A stretch of DNA of 64,000 bases. Source: Sequoia sempervirens (Eukaryota > Streptophyta > Pinopsida > Cupressales > Cupressaceae). Where the stretch lies: the NCBI GenBank assembly GCA_007258455.2, contig VDFB02296605.1, forward strand, positions 1 through 64,000, given 5' to 3'. Below the pieces are notes generated by a model that did no database searches, had not been told where the DNA came from, and saw only the letters and a list, made by a program, of their open reading frames with translations. The position numbers and the translations under genes were made by a program. Each line of letters begins with the position of its first letter. Position 1 is the first letter of the stretch. Positions 45,088 through 57,651 of this stretch are shown piece after piece.

Positions 45088-45745
45088 ATGTCTAGGTATA
45101 TTGTCAAGAGAAGTATACGACACCTCTTGATGGAAAGGACGAAGGTCACTACTGGTTTCTCTACAGGCCTCTTCTCTGGTCTCGTCGTTGGTTTGGCTAC
45201 GCAGGAGCAATTGTCAAGGGATGAGATGGGATTCTTTGATGAGACCAATCACGTCCCCACTCCTCCTGCGTCCCCTACACCATTGTCGATAGATGAGCAT
45301 GAGGTCATCCAAATTCCTTCAAGCTATGTCTCCACCTTTCCAAAGGATTGGGCGACTTGGAAAATCACTTGGAAAGAAACCCGAAGATGGTCAGGGCCGC
45401 TCAGGTCATTAGCGAGTTAAAACATATGGTGGGTAAGGATCGAACACGCATAGAAATTCTAACTAGCTTCATCGGTCTGGCTAAAGCATGTGCTCCTTCA
45501 AACAATCTTAGTATTATACAAGGAGTCAATTTTGAAGAGCATGAAAGACAGTTAGGAGTATCAATGCCTCCCACGTCTATCTACATGGCCGATGTGTTCC
45601 CTTCTATCAGCATCCCTTCTATCTCTGAAAAACCTAAAACTATCAAAGTAAACAAGGTCCCCTTGGGCTTTAGCTTCACCCCTCATGTTGCCTCTAGTGG
45701 TGGAGGTTTTGGCGAGATGAGTGGTGGAGGCTTTGGTAGTGGTGG
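45088..45745 (+). pseudogene. gag, N-terminal part, of the 15.8-kb element
   Basis: ATG at 45088 starts MSRYIVKRSIRHLLMERTKV. A frameshift near 45350 transfers reading to the frame of 45348 (VISELKHMVGKDRTRIEILT, SIPSISEKPKTIKVNKVPLG). The end is Gly-rich (SSGGGFGEMSGGGFGSGG) and is cut at 45745 by the nested element. After removing that element and one copy of its target duplication, the frame continues at 53312. Confidence 0.7.
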
Positions 45746-47535
45746 TGAAATATGCCAACCAAATTTTTTATTCGGATTTTTCACAACACAAACCAGCACT
45801 ATGCCAATTGATTAGCGTTAGCTTCCAGAGATAATCAAACTAAATGAACTCAATGCCAAGAATGTTCACCAAGATCCTTTAGAAAGCGAGGTGATAGCAT
45901 ATGGCGGAGGAAATTAAACAACTATTGAAAATTGAATTACAACTGAAAAGCTAATAGGCGGTGAACCAGCCATGAAGAGTCTGTGCTACCACTTATTCAG
46001 TGGAGGGAAATAAACAATACAATGCAAAGTAATTCATCCGCTTAGCGAGCATCCACTCCACAGTGGGGATTCGCCACTTACAAAAGTGGGTGATTGAAAG
46101 AAGATACAATATTAGATTTTTCCACACTGGCGATAAAACATCCAGGGGTTAAAGTGTTTGCAAATAATTCACAAGTAAATGCAGCAAATAAAATGATTAG
46201 ATTAGTACTACTAAATCGCAACCTTACAATGTAACAAATCTACCATTTACAAGTGTTACAATAATAGAATCAATGCAAACATTTGAAGAATGATTATTTC
46301 AGTATTTAACCTTCTCAATCACCAAAATATGAATGATTAGCAATCTTATATAAATAAACAATAGACTAAAATTGTTAACCAACAAATTGTATCACACCCA
46401 AAATGCTCAAAACTCTCCAAAGATACCTCTGAATGACCTGAGATGAATTGAAAAAGTATTTTGGGATGTTGGCGCTCAATTTCCAACTCACAAATTGCAT
46501 CAAAAGCTCATTAAACAATTATGCACAAATTCCAAGGCAACCTCAACATGGTACGACCTCCAAGAGGGGCGATTTTCACTTTAAAAATTAGAAACTTCAA
46601 ATTAAAATCTGCAAACTCCTAGGATGAGTTGCCTCTAGCATAGAATCAATATAAGCAATTACCCAAAACCAAAATAAAATCATATGAAGAGTTGTATACA
46701 AAAACCTCCTTCAGCCATGAAATAACCAGCAAACACAAACTTGAAATTATTACCAAATTCTTCAACTTTGAAGCTCAATATGTACTTCTAGATGAAGCAC
46801 ACTCTTAATCAACCTTCTAGGGAACCATAGTTTCAGGCCCGAAGAATGGAGTAAAAATTGCTAAGGTTCCCCTTAGCCAGGTTCTGAAATCAATTCAGCA
46901 ACATAACTTTACAATATTTTCCCAAAGATGAGAATGAATGAGCAAGGTCTCAATAAATAAGCTTCAAATGGCAAATGAAACACTTTGAATTCCAAGAAGT
47001 CGAATCACTTCAACTTCCAAAAGGGACATCAGTTCAAGCATTCACTTTATTTTGAAATAATAAAATATTATTCAACTTCCCTTTTTGGCGTCCATTTCAA
47101 AATGCAACAATAAAGCATTTATTAAATCATTAAATGCTCAACTTGACCCCTTAATGTCCCCTCTTTAAAACAAATTGAAGTCATCAAGCCTAGGCATGGG
47201 GTACAACTTAAAAACATGAAATTGACTAAGTATAAAACTCGGTCCAAGGAAATAACCAAAACCAACGCCAATACTAAAACTGATGGATTTCCAAAAATAG
47301 CATGATGACCTGAGTTGAACTGTTGATGATGCCACTACCAAAATTAGACTTACTAAAAATAGCCAATGCCAAAAATAGTAATTTCACCTCAAAACCAACA
47401 GAAAGTTGAACTGATCTGGAAGCAAGACTTACTAAAAGTGGAAACCCTAAATTTTCACAATCTGAGTAGCCTATGGATTTTCGAAAATAGGCTAAATCCA
47501 AATGAAGAGAGTAGGGCTAAATTGGTGACATTACA
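45746..47535 (-). repeat. 3' LTR of the 7.6-kb LARD-like element
   Basis: 1,790 bp, bounded on the right by the polypurine tract at 47536-47552. Confidence 0.88.
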
Positions 47536-48432
47536 GTTTTCCCTTCCCAAAATTGCTTGTCCTCAAGTAATGCCACCACTCTCCAAGAAAATAGCTTGAT
47601 CCTTACTATGCCAAGTAGGATCCCAAGGTCCCAAACCCATCTCTCTAAAGACCCACCATGTTGATGTTGCACCACTCTAATCACACAAATATAACCAATA
47701 TCCCAAGACTGGTATGTCCTCCCTCCAATCATGTGGCTTAATTTGACAATCCTGCAAAAACTGAAATCATAATCTTGCAACATCTCATGTCCTGAAAACT
47801 TTGAGGAGTTAAAATCTGCAATGTCAATGTCAATCACCATTCTGAGAATAGAGAAGAATAATCTAAACAATTCAAAAATATTCTTATCAACATAACTCCT
47901 CAAAGCATCAAACCAAATCACAATAGAAAATGTGACTCCATCATAGCTACTTGCAAAGGAAAAAATAGCTCTTTGCAAAGTCATAGAAACTACATCCTCA
48001 AAGCTCCTCAAGGATGTATAATTCCTCCTTTAAGTAATTCTGACATATTCAAGAAAATCTCTGAAAACTTCCACCAATCTCTCCCCCAAAGTCTCAAAAA
48101 GTTGAACCAAATCAAACAAAGGTTTGCTGCCCCAAATACCAGTGCAAGAGATTGAACAAAGATGATCACTGGAAAAAAATTTGAACATCATCCAAAATTG
48201 ATCTGAATCACAATGAAACATCATTTCCCACTTTAGAGGCCATAAACCCTCACTAAAAAGAGATTGTGAAGAGAAAAAATGAGTGTACCAGCTGCCCATG
48301 AAGTCTGAAATAAACCAATTAAAGTCTGATTTTAGAAAAATCAGCATATAAGGAGTTGAAAAGTTGCTGCAACTTTGGAAATCAACGTTCATAATATAAC
48401 AATTGTTCATGCCCAAGGCTGGAAACATTCCC
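47536..48432 (-). other. 3' non-coding part of the LARD-like element, with short frames
   Basis: Minus-strand frames at 48446-48030 (138 residues) and 48011-47517 (164 residues) are in the sense direction and Phe/Trp/Asp-rich in places (DFNSSKFSGHEMLQDYDFSF), so the coding block may extend this far with frameshifts. No motif. The last 17 bp are the polypurine tract. Confidence 0.4.
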
Positions 48433-51400
48433 TCAAGGAACTCCAACCCATTGTTTCAAAGCATCTCTCCAATCCATCAATGGATGAACCAAAGGAACCA
48501 TCAAATGTTTGGTAAAAATGGGGGCAGCATCAAAGACTCTAAAAATTGGATCCTTATCTCTCCAAACCACCAATTGACGAGAAAAAAGAACCATCGAATG
48601 GCTAGTAAGGATGGGAACAACATCAAAGCAACTAAAAATAAAATCCTTGTCTTTCCAAAGATTCCTCTTTCTACTTATAACAATCTCCATCAAGCCATGT
48701 TGAGGATTCCAAACATGGATACCCAACTGAAAATGTTCTCCAATGCACTGGAAAGAGTACACAATATTTCTCCAAGTGCTAATCAAAGAAAAATGCAAAT
48801 TCAAGAAGTTAGTGTCTTCTTTGATAAACCCATGTAGCCCATCCATGAAAACATCAACATCAATGGAGCACAAAATAAATGTTGTCCTCAATTCCCATTC
48901 CCTCAAAGGACTAGGATGAGCCAAAACATCACTCAACTCAAGAGACGGATTATCAAGAAAGTGAATAATTTGTTTTGGTCCATCTTTCTGCCATACTTCA
49001 TGAGTAATAAGTCTAGAAACTTCACTCTTTGTTGTTGCAATGGAGTGACCAGTAGGAACGAAGACTTGTTTTATTGACACCTTGAAGCCAACAATGAAGA
49101 AAACTCCTTGAGTCCACACTTCCCTTGTGAAGACTTCATCCTTGAATCCACTTATGCTTTCATTATCAAAAGGCTCTGGATGATTACTACACACAAAACA
49201 TGGCACACCCTCATAGAAATTATCTATCACCTTATGATTAACCAAATCATGTGAAGATAATGGACTGTTGTTCTCAACAATACTTTCTTCATCCCTTTCA
49301 TTGGTGTCTTCATAGAATTCAAGCTCAATTTTTTCAATTTGTGGATGCCCATCATTAGTTTCCGACCCACAAAGTGTACCACATTCATTATCCATCAAAT
49401 CATCTATCTCATAGCTGCAAACTATCCCTTCTTGTGGCAAAGTCTCTCCCCAACTCAAGAGTTGACTCTTGATGCACTTTCCAATCACCATCAACATATG
49501 GGATCACCTTGGTATTTTGCAATGTTTCATCATTATGGAGTTCATTTATTTCTTCAACTATTTGCTTGATCTCCATAATCCTTGTATTAGCTTCTTGTTC
49601 CTTAAGTGTGGCTGCAATCGGTGATTGATTTTCTACTTTGAACAATGAATGATGAGTTAAGGTAAGATCAAGGCAAAGCCTATCCATCTCTTCCTCCTTC
49701 TCTTGGTAGGCATCATAGGTCTCCTCTACAAACTTAATAGCATGATCCCTATCTAAGAGCAAGTGCAAATAATCTAACTTTATGGATTCCAATGCCTCTT
49801 TGATAGATTGCATCTTGGAAAGAGAGTCTCCATCTTTAACTCCATTTAGTTTCTCTTCAAATTGAAACTTCCAGCAGAGTTCTTCAATGAATTGATATGT
49901 ACTATCAAATCTTGATAACACTTTAACAATCTTCACTTCTGAAACCAATACGTTATCCTTCATCATAATCAGCAAAGAGGCTTTGCTCTTCAAACATCAA
50001 CTTTTCTTATTTTCTTTCATTGGCAAGATTTTCAAAATCAATTTCTTTACTAACCTCTTCACTGCATAGCTCCTAAATAGAAGGCATGTCAACAACTTCT
50101 TCAAGCAAATTAGTATTTCCATCTTTACCTTTCAAGTTCACATACTCTTCTTGTGTGTCAATTTGAAAGGCACCCAAACCATTTTCTAAATTTCAAACAT
50201 TTTTCTCTTCAACATAAGAATTCACGTTCTCATTAGCCTTTGCTGCAACTTCTCCTCCAATAATCACTTCATTGCTTGCAATGCAAACTAAACTTGGAAC
50301 TTCATTTAGATCAAGAGGAAATGTATAACACTCTGGTTCATTATCATATCTTGGTGCCATCACGCCCGGATCCCAAATTTGAATGGTTTGATTGTATTGA
50401 TCAACAAGAAAGAGAGCATTATGCTCCTCTTGGATTGTTGACTCATTGAATGAGTCACTCCTCATTCCACTCAAACTGAAATCTTCATCAGTAACATCCT
50501 CCAAGAGCTTAGTTTGATGATCAAGCTCAATACTACCTTTTCCACCATCATCATACTAGAAATAAGAGTCATCAAAGTTGGCTACTTTGATTACTTTATC
50601 ATTTTTATCTTCAACAGACCCATCATGAATAAGTATGTTGATTTCTTCATTAGCAGCCCAATGAATACCAAAGAGGTCTTCTTGGCTACTTGTCAAAAGT
50701 TTATCTTGTGAAAACTCTTAAGAGGTTTGAACATAAGCAAGAGGGGAATAATATTTCACCAAATACTCAACAAGAAGAGGTATAAACACATCGAAATCAC
50801 CACCAACATCAACACCATGGTAATGATCATAAGATGGTTCAAAGACACCATTAGTATCTTCTTCATCTTGCTCTTCTTCAATGAACTCATCCCACACAAC
50901 AGTACTTCCATCATCTTTTGTGAAGCCATTTGTCTCGAGATCTTCATCAATTGAATCCTTATTAGGACTCAAGACTGATGTTATGTTCTTTGTACCTAAA
51001 CAATCTTCATTTTTTTCCAACTCATGCAAGTCTACGGGTGTATTTTGAGATTCTAACTTAATCTCCTCATTTTCCAAGGTATTTTCGTCAAGCACACTAT
51101 CATTTGGAAGCAAAACATGCACCTTGATCATGTCTTCTTAAGCACTAGCTGACTGATTATCCTTTTCAATTTGCTTACATGTAGGTTGCAAGCCATAAAC
51201 AGATAATTTTTCTTCTCCCTTCCTTGATTCTTCAACCATGGCAAGTTTTGCTTCTCTTTTAATTTTTTTCTTGATGTAGTTGACCACACCCAATTTTCTA
51301 GGCTTCACACTACCACATAATTCAAATATGTGTCAAAAGACACATTGTTCCTAAACTCATCTATCATGCTCCGATATTCTACACGGAATACAGAAGCATC

Positions 51401-51451
51401 ATGTTCACATTCCCTCTTAAATTGTTCAACATATCTAATGAAGTCCATTGT
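48433..51451 (-). pseudogene. Long acidic ORF of unknown function in the LARD-like element
   Basis: Likely start ATG near 51451 (MDFIRYVEQFKRECEHDASV), 60 bp after the PBS. The frame then passes through 51131-50193 (one frame, three stops: VWDEFIEEEQDEEDTNGVFE, NALFLVDQYNQTIQIWDPGV), a shift to 49993-49409 (SIKEALESIKLDYLHLLLDR, coiled-coil-like), and a shift to 49497-48433 (354 codons, IEKIELEFYEDTNERDEESI). Together about 1,000 codons, strongly Asp/Glu-rich, with a C-terminal tandem repeat. There is no zinc knuckle, D-S/T-G, YxDD or DDE motif, so it is neither gag nor pol. Role unknown. Confidence 0.65.
48464..48742 (-). repeat. 93-bp (31-codon) tandem repeat in the acidic ORF
   Basis: Unit borders at 48464, 48557 and 48650 are exactly 93 bp apart. 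In the coding frame the units share W-[RK]-D, then KD-x-IF-x2-FD-x2-PI-x-T-x-H-x-MV. The third copy is partial. Exact codon-multiple period suggests it arose while the frame was translated. Confidence 0.75.
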
Positions 51452-51498
51452 AGCAACACTAATTTTTCTATTCTCCCAACAAGATGGCAAAAACTTCT

Positions 51499-51510
51499 GC
51501 TCTAATACCA
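51499..51510 (-). promoter_or_regulatory. Primer-binding site of the LARD-like element
   Basis: Minus strand TGGTATTAGAGC, one base inside the LTR. Initiator tRNA-Met type with one change. Confidence 0.8.
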
Positions 51511-51511
51511 C

Positions 51512-53311
51512 TGAAATATGCAAACCAAATTTTTTCTTGGATTTTTTACAACACAAACTAGCACTACGCCAATTGATTAGCATTAGCTTCCAAAGATAAT
51601 CAAACTAAATGAACTCAATGCCAAGAATGTTCACCAAGATCCTTTAGAAGGCGAGGTGATAGCATATGGTGGAGGAAATTAAACAATTGTTGAAAATTGA
51701 ATTACAATTGAAAAGCTAATAGGCGGTGAACCAGCCATGAAGAGTTTGCGCTACCACTTATTCAGTGGAGGGGAATAAACAATACAATGCAAAGTAATTC
51801 ATTTGCTTAGCGGGCATCCACTCCACAGTGGGGATTCGCCACTTAAAAAAGTGGGTGATTGAAAGAAAATACAATATTATATTTTTCCACACAGGCAGTA
51901 AAATATCCAGGGGTTAAAGTGTTTGCAAATAATTAACAAGTAAATGCAGCAAATAAAATGACTGAATTAGTACTACTAAATCACAACCTTACAATGTAAC
52001 AAATCTGCCATTTACAAGTGTTATAATAATAGAATCAATGCAAACATTTGAAGAATGATTATTTTTGTATTTAACCTTCTCAATCACCAGAATGTAAGCC
52101 AAAAATTTGAATGATTAGCAATCTGATATAAATAAACAGTAGACTGAAAGTGTTAACTAGCAAACTATATTACACCCAAAATGCTCAAAAATCTCCAAAG
52201 ATACCTCTGAATGACCTAAGATGACTTGCAAAAGTATTCTAGGATGTTGGTGCCCAATTTCCAACTCACAAACTGCATCAAATGCTCATTAAACAATTAT
52301 GCACAAATTCCAAGGCAACCTCAACATGGTACGACCTCCAAGAGGGGCAATTTTCACTTTAAAAATTAGAAACTTCAAATTAAAATCTGCAAACTCCTAG
52401 GATGAGTTGCCTCTAGCATAGAATCAATATAAGCAATTACCCAAAACCAAAATAAAATCATATGAAGAGTTGTATACAAAAACCTCCTTCAGCCATGAAA
52501 TAACCAGCAAACACAAACTTGAAATTATTGCCAAATTCTTCAACTTTGAAGCTCAATATGTACTTCTAGATGAAGCACACTCTTAATCAACCTTCTAGGG
52601 AACCATAGTTTCAGGCCCGAAGAATGGAGTAAAAATTACTAAAGTTCCCCTTAGCCAGGTTCTGAAATCAATTCAACAACATAACTTTACAATATTTTCC
52701 CAAAGATGAGAATGAATGAGCAAGGTCTCAATAAATAAGATTCAAATGGCAAATGAAACACTCTTAATTCCAATAAGTTGAATCACTTCAACTTCCAAAA
52801 GGGATGCCAGTTCAAGCATTCATTTTATTTTGAAATAATAAAATATTATTCAACTTCCCTTTTTGGTGTCCATTTCAAAATGCAACAATAAAGCATTTAT
52901 TAAATCATTAAATGCTCAACTTGACCATTTAATGTCCCCTCTTTAAAACAACTTGAATTCATCAAGCCTAGGCGTGGGGTACAACTTAAAAACATGAAAT
53001 TGACTAAGTATAAAACTCAGTCCAAGGAGATAACCAAAATCAATGCCAATACTGAAACTGATGGATTGCCAAAAATAACATGATGACCTGAGTTGAACTG
53101 TTGATGATGCCACTTCCAAAATTAGACTTACTAAAACTAGTCAATGCCAAAAATAGTAAGTTCACCTCAAACCAATAGAAAGTTGAACTGAGCTGGAAGC
53201 AAGACTTACTGAAAGTGGAAACCCTAAATTTGCACATCTAAGTAGCCTATTGATTTCCAAAAATAGGCTAAATCCAAATGAAAAGCATAGGGCTAAATTG
53301 GGGACATTACA
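51512..53311 (-). repeat. 5' LTR of the 7.6-kb LARD-like element
   Basis: 1,800 bp, aligned throughout with 45746-47535. Confidence 0.88.
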
Positions 53312-54300
53312 GGCGGTGGATTTGGTTGCGGAAGTGGTGTTGGTGGAAGTGGCTCTTGTGGAAGTCATGGCGGTGGCTCTAGAAGTGGAGGTGGCTCCAA
53401 CGGAGGCCCTACTGGTGGCGGTGGCTTTGGTAGTGGTTCTAGTGGAGGTCACACTGGTGGCGGTACTAGAGATGGCTCTAGCAGTGGTTCTGTAGGAGGT
53501 TCCTTTGGCCCTATATCTTCTAAGGACCCTATTTTGAATACCCTTCTTCAGAATATGGATAAGATGCAAAGCCAGTTGGCAAGTCTCTCCCAAGCCTCTG
53601 CCTAGCCTATCTTTCAGCCCTTCTTCCGGCATAGCCTGTTGTTGGTTGCAATTCTAAACAATCCCTTCCCTCAAGGAATGGAGATCCCTAAATTTGAAAA
53701 ATATGGTGGTAAAGGGGATCCACAAACACACGTATCCGCCTTTAACACCCTGTGCATATACTTCTTCCATCACGATGCATTAATGGTGAAACTGTTTCCC
53801 TGATCACTCAAGGATACAACACTGGAATGGTATTGTTCCTTACCTGACAATTCCATTTTCTTGTTTGACCAACTTGTAAATCAATTCCTTAGACAATTTC
53901 AAGCTAATATCGGACCGAAGATGACCTTCTCAGATCTCGTCCAATGTAAACAAGGAGACAACGAAAAAATCATTGATTTCATAGCACGCTATCAAGCGCT
54001 CCTTTCACAAATCTCATATCAGCTGCCCAATTCTGATGTATAAAAGGTATTCATAGGGAACTTACAAAGGCCTTGGCAAGAGAAGTTCGCCCTTATGAAG
54101 TATCCTTCTTTTGCGCATTTATATGCAGCCCTACGAGAGTATCAACAAATGGTTGCTCATTTGGGGGATCCCCCTCGTGCTCTCATTCTAAGGGAAAGTC
54201 CATCATATCAATTTCTGGGAAAGGTAAGGCTATTACGAATGTAGTAGCCGCTACTAATGACAACAACCTCAGACATAACTAAAAGTTCACAAAGTTATCA
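53312..54300 (+). pseudogene. gag, Gly/Ser-rich linker and capsid domain, of the 15.8-kb element
   Basis: Opens with about 65 Gly/Ser-dominated codons (GGGFGCGSGVGGSGSCGSHG) in frame with 45348-45745. After TAG at 53603-53605 (Gln expected) comes a Tat-type gag domain: IPKFEKYGGKGDPQTHVSAF, TTLEWYCSLPDNSIFLFDQL, FRQFQANIG-like FLRQFQANIGPKMTFSDLVQ and DFIARYQALLSQ. Further stops (TGA at about 53800, TAA at 54042) and a frameshift follow before the zinc knuckle at 54412. The Ala/Val-rich plus frame at 53250-53495 is a shadow of the Gly/Ser region. Confidence 0.75.
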
Positions 54301-54318
54301 AAATCTTATTCTTCTACC

Positions 54319-55353
54319 TTACAGAAGTTGTTGAAGGATAAGATTGTAACCTTGCTGAGTCTTAAGCCTCTTAAGGAGCCTTACCCTAATTGGTATGATG
54401 GAAGCACTTATTGTTAGTACCATCGAGTTAATGGACATGATACTGAACATTGTATGCAGTTGTGCCATGAGATACAGGACTGCATCAAGGACAATACCAT
54501 TCGTCTCAATGGGAGTAAACAAAATGCTAACAAATAAGTGGTGAAAGCTAATAGTGAATTGCAGATATACACGAACCCGTTTCTATCACATTCTGCTAAC
54601 ATGGTTATCGATCCCACTAATTTTGTTACTCAACTTGAGACCTATGTTAACATGGTCACAATGACTTCTACTACTCTACCTGCACCTGGTTCGCTGGACA
54701 TAACGTTCATGTCGCAAGACTTTCCCTTAAACAACAAGCCCTCTCCCCTGTACATTCCCACTTGCCTCAATGGTAACATTGTGATGGGGGTCTTGGTAGA
54801 CCCCATGAGCCGTGTGAATGTCATTACTAAAGAAACATTAGTATTGAATTCATTATAAAGGGAATAATATGAAGAAACAAAATCTATCATTTGTATGTAC
54901 AATGGTATGTGTCTCAAACCATACAACTCAATAACTTTGTCCGTCCTAGTAGGACCTAGGGTTGTTGACATGATTTTTTATGTTATTCTGAAGTCGGATT
55001 TATTCAGGTTGAAGCTAGGCATACCTTGGCTAGCTTCCATGAATGGAATCACCTCCATTGTTCACAAATGTTTAAAGTTTTCCCACGAAGGTGTCGTGCA
55101 TGTAGTGCATGACACTGGATACCATCCCTTGGTGTCCCGTGGTGGATATCCGTTGGATCACTTTTGGCCCACCCCAGTTGGTCTACTTCCTCCAAGAATG
55201 GACCTACTTTACAAGAATTATGTAAAGTATAAGATTGGTGGCAAGGGACAACCGAAACTGACCCTTCCTATGATACAACAGTCGGTCACCTCCTCTTCCC
55301 GAGAGGAGAAGTTTGCGCCGACTACTCCCCCTTCCCATAAGGGAAAGGAGTAG
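54319..55353 (+). pseudogene. gag zinc knuckle and retropepsin-like region of the 15.8-kb element
   Basis: YPNWYDGSTYC is followed by TAG in a Gln position and YHRVNGHDTEHC, giving a C-x2-H-x4-H-x4-C variant knuckle as in Tat gags (54412-54453). Next, LYIPTCLNGNIVMGVLVDPM then SRVNVITKETL corresponds to the protease active site, where D-G-G/A-S has become D-P-M-S. LFRLKLGIPWLASMNGITSI and CLKFSHEGVVHVV are the usual C-terminal half of plant gypsy proteases. All in one frame with few stops. Confidence 0.75.
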
Positions 55354-56215
55354 TCCATGTCAACTCCCTCTCCTTCCCGTAAAAGAAAAGAGAAGGTTTC
55401 CTTTTCCCGAACTACCTCGTCCTCTCCCCTTTCTTGGGAGGAGTATTGGATGAGTCAGCCCATCGGCTATCCGCTGAGTCCGATGATACCTCCTTGGAGC
55501 AAGCCCAAGCTCAGGATCTCGGATCTCCTTAATGAATACCCTAGACTGTGGTACTACTTATACGAAAGAAAGAATGGTTCTTGAAGGGAATTCGATCAGT
55601 GGCCTCCTACTATTCTTGCTCCCAAGACAGTGAACGGGAAGAGGCCCGCTGACGAGGCTCTTGAGCCGACTCTTCCTATTGCTTCTCAACTTGCTCCTCC
55701 TACTCTCGTATAGGAATTTGTTCCTCCGCCAGAGATGGATGTAGTGGATGTTCCCATGGTTGAGTAGGAGCTTTCTGTTCCTTTGCAGCCTCCAACTGCT
55801 AGCTCAAAAAGTTGTAGAAACCGCCTTGCGTGCAAGCGTAAGCGTCAATGAAAGGCCCTTTTGGCTGAGCAGGCCACCTCATAGAGGAAGGAAGAAGAGA
55901 CGACCACCCCTTCTTCAGGGCCTCTTGCAGCATCCTCCTCTGTCCTTCCCTCTACTTCCCTCCAATCTAGTTCCACATTACTTTCGACTTCCATTGCGAG
56001 TACAAATGTGCCTGACCCCAAGGGGGTACAGGTGTTCATCATTCCTTTGATGGAGCTACCTTTGTTGATGTTCGTTCCAAATGTCCTACCTTTCCTGAAA
56101 CCCGTAGATATGACGAACACCTCAGTGGTGTCTATTGCAGTTTTCTCCTCCTCTTCCTTTGTGCCTCTTGCCTCATCTGTGGGGAGGTCGCATCCCCTGA
56201 CGAAGTAGGAGGTGG
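55354..56215 (+). pseudogene. Ser/Pro-rich region downstream of the protease
   Basis: Continues in the protease frame after TAG at 55351-55353, with further TAGs at 55711 and 55765 in positions compatible with Gln. Early part: EEYWMSQPIGYPLSPMIPPW. Later a low-complexity Ser/Thr/Pro stretch. This is the position where RT should start in an autonomous element, yet no RT motif appears. Function unknown. Confidence 0.45.
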
Positions 56216-57651
56216 AGAGGTAGTTCTCCTGCAATAAGGAATGAAGAGGAGCCCACCTTCTTCACAAGGTGGTCACGTGTTGACTTGTTCTGTCCTAGTG
56301 ACGGAACCAGTCTTGACTTCCCCTGAGTTCGTCACTGCTCCTGAGTCATTTAGCGAGCCTAGTGGTGAATCTTGGGTGTAGCCTACCCTATCCATTGAAG
56401 TTAAACATGACACTCTTATAAAGTGCATGTTTAACTCTGCGGATGAAGTTCTAGCCTTGTCAGCGATCTTCACAAAATCGTTGACCTTGGCTCCACAAGA
56501 GCTCGGTGGAGAGAACCTTGCAGGACCCTCTTCCTTGGCCCTTGTTGTGGGGAGGGTTGGATGCTCCTCCTCTTAACATCCCACCACTATAGGACCATCC
56601 TCCTTCCCCCTACGATGATCTAGAGTGGGAAGTAAACAACCTCTTGGTCGATCAATGTTAGGAGAAGGCCTCTTCTTTATCTATAGGTTAGATGTGTGTG
56701 TGTGCAATGTGATGTGTTCCCCCATGATCATGCTATGTGTGTCTGGATGACCCTTGTCACCCCTATTGGTGCTTGGATACAGGCGTGATTTTTATGTAGT
56801 AAACCTTCCTTTATTTGTATCATCATTCTTCCATGTTTGTGCTAGATTTTTGGTAAATTGGGGATGATGCAAAGTGTTGGGGGCATCTGGGCTTCCCTTC
56901 CATGTTGACCCAATTTTTTTATTTTTACTTTGTCTTCTTGTGCATTCTTCACATGGTCTGATATAGTAGGGGGTTGATGACAATTCATTTATATAGTATT
57001 ACTATACATATATATTTATAAGTAGTTTTGACCCCGAAATATCAGTCTACCCCTGTGCCCTTTGTGTTTTTCTCTTTTGCTTTCTCTGTATCTTTCTCTC
57101 TTCTTTGCTTGAGTTGTCCCTCTCATGTGTGACAATGTTGCTTCTACAACATTTCAATTTTCAGAAAATGCATTCGTTACCAACGAATCTTTTCTCGAAA
57201 ATCTTCACAAAACTTTTTTCAGAATTGCATTCTCAACTTCAAACCCTAATGGAACATGTTTCCTTCACCATGGGTTCATAAGGAAAGAATTTGAAAACCT
57301 TCCTCCAAAGCAGGAAAAGCTTTGACCTTCCCCTCACATGGGGGCATATTTTTTCTTTCGAATTTCTTGATGAAGTGAACATCTTTCAAAAGGATTCCTT
57401 GATGATGGATCGATTCGAGAAAGAAAACATTTGCTTTCGAACTGTGCGTCCCTTCAATGGACTCCTTCTTTATGACGGGTTCCTGAGGGACCCCTTTGAG
57501 AGTTTTCCAACTTGTTGATGGTCTGTGTGACTGTCCACTTACTTGCCTACGTGGCCACTTTTTGACATGTTCTACCTGCAAATAGACATGTTGCTTTGCA
57601 AGTGCACCTATGAGGTTGCTTCCTAACTCTACGGAGTCCACTTTCCTGGGT
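56216..57651. other. Non-coding interior of the 15.8-kb element
   Basis: Short frames only (for example 57125-57325, 57291-57518), on both strands and without motifs. A stretch near 56875 (ttgggggcatctgggctt) resembles purine-rich 3' parts of Tat elements. Confidence 0.4.

Larger units (their letters stand above)
45746..53311 (-). mobile_element. 7.6-kb LARD-like LTR element with a long acidic non-gag/pol ORF
   Basis: LTRs 45746-47535 (1,790 bp) and 51512-53311 (1,800 bp) start TGAAATATGC and end GACATTACA. On the minus strand the PBS is TGGTATTAGAGC (51510 downward) and the polypurine tract is TTTTGGGAAGGGAAAAC just before 47535. Flanks are ggtgg (45741-45745) and ggcgg (53312-53316). LTR divergence is about 6% over 400 bp, younger than the element it sits in. 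The 4-kb interior shows no gag, protease, RT or integrase motif. It carries one long, now broken, sense reading frame. Confidence 0.9.

Noticed and set aside
48403..48837. 144-residue plus-strand frame
   Set aside because: Antisense to the acidic ORF and its 93-bp repeats.
53250..53632. Ala/Val-rich plus frame and Thr/Ser/Ala-rich minus frame
   Set aside because: Both are shadows of the Gly/Ser-rich gag linker on the plus strand.
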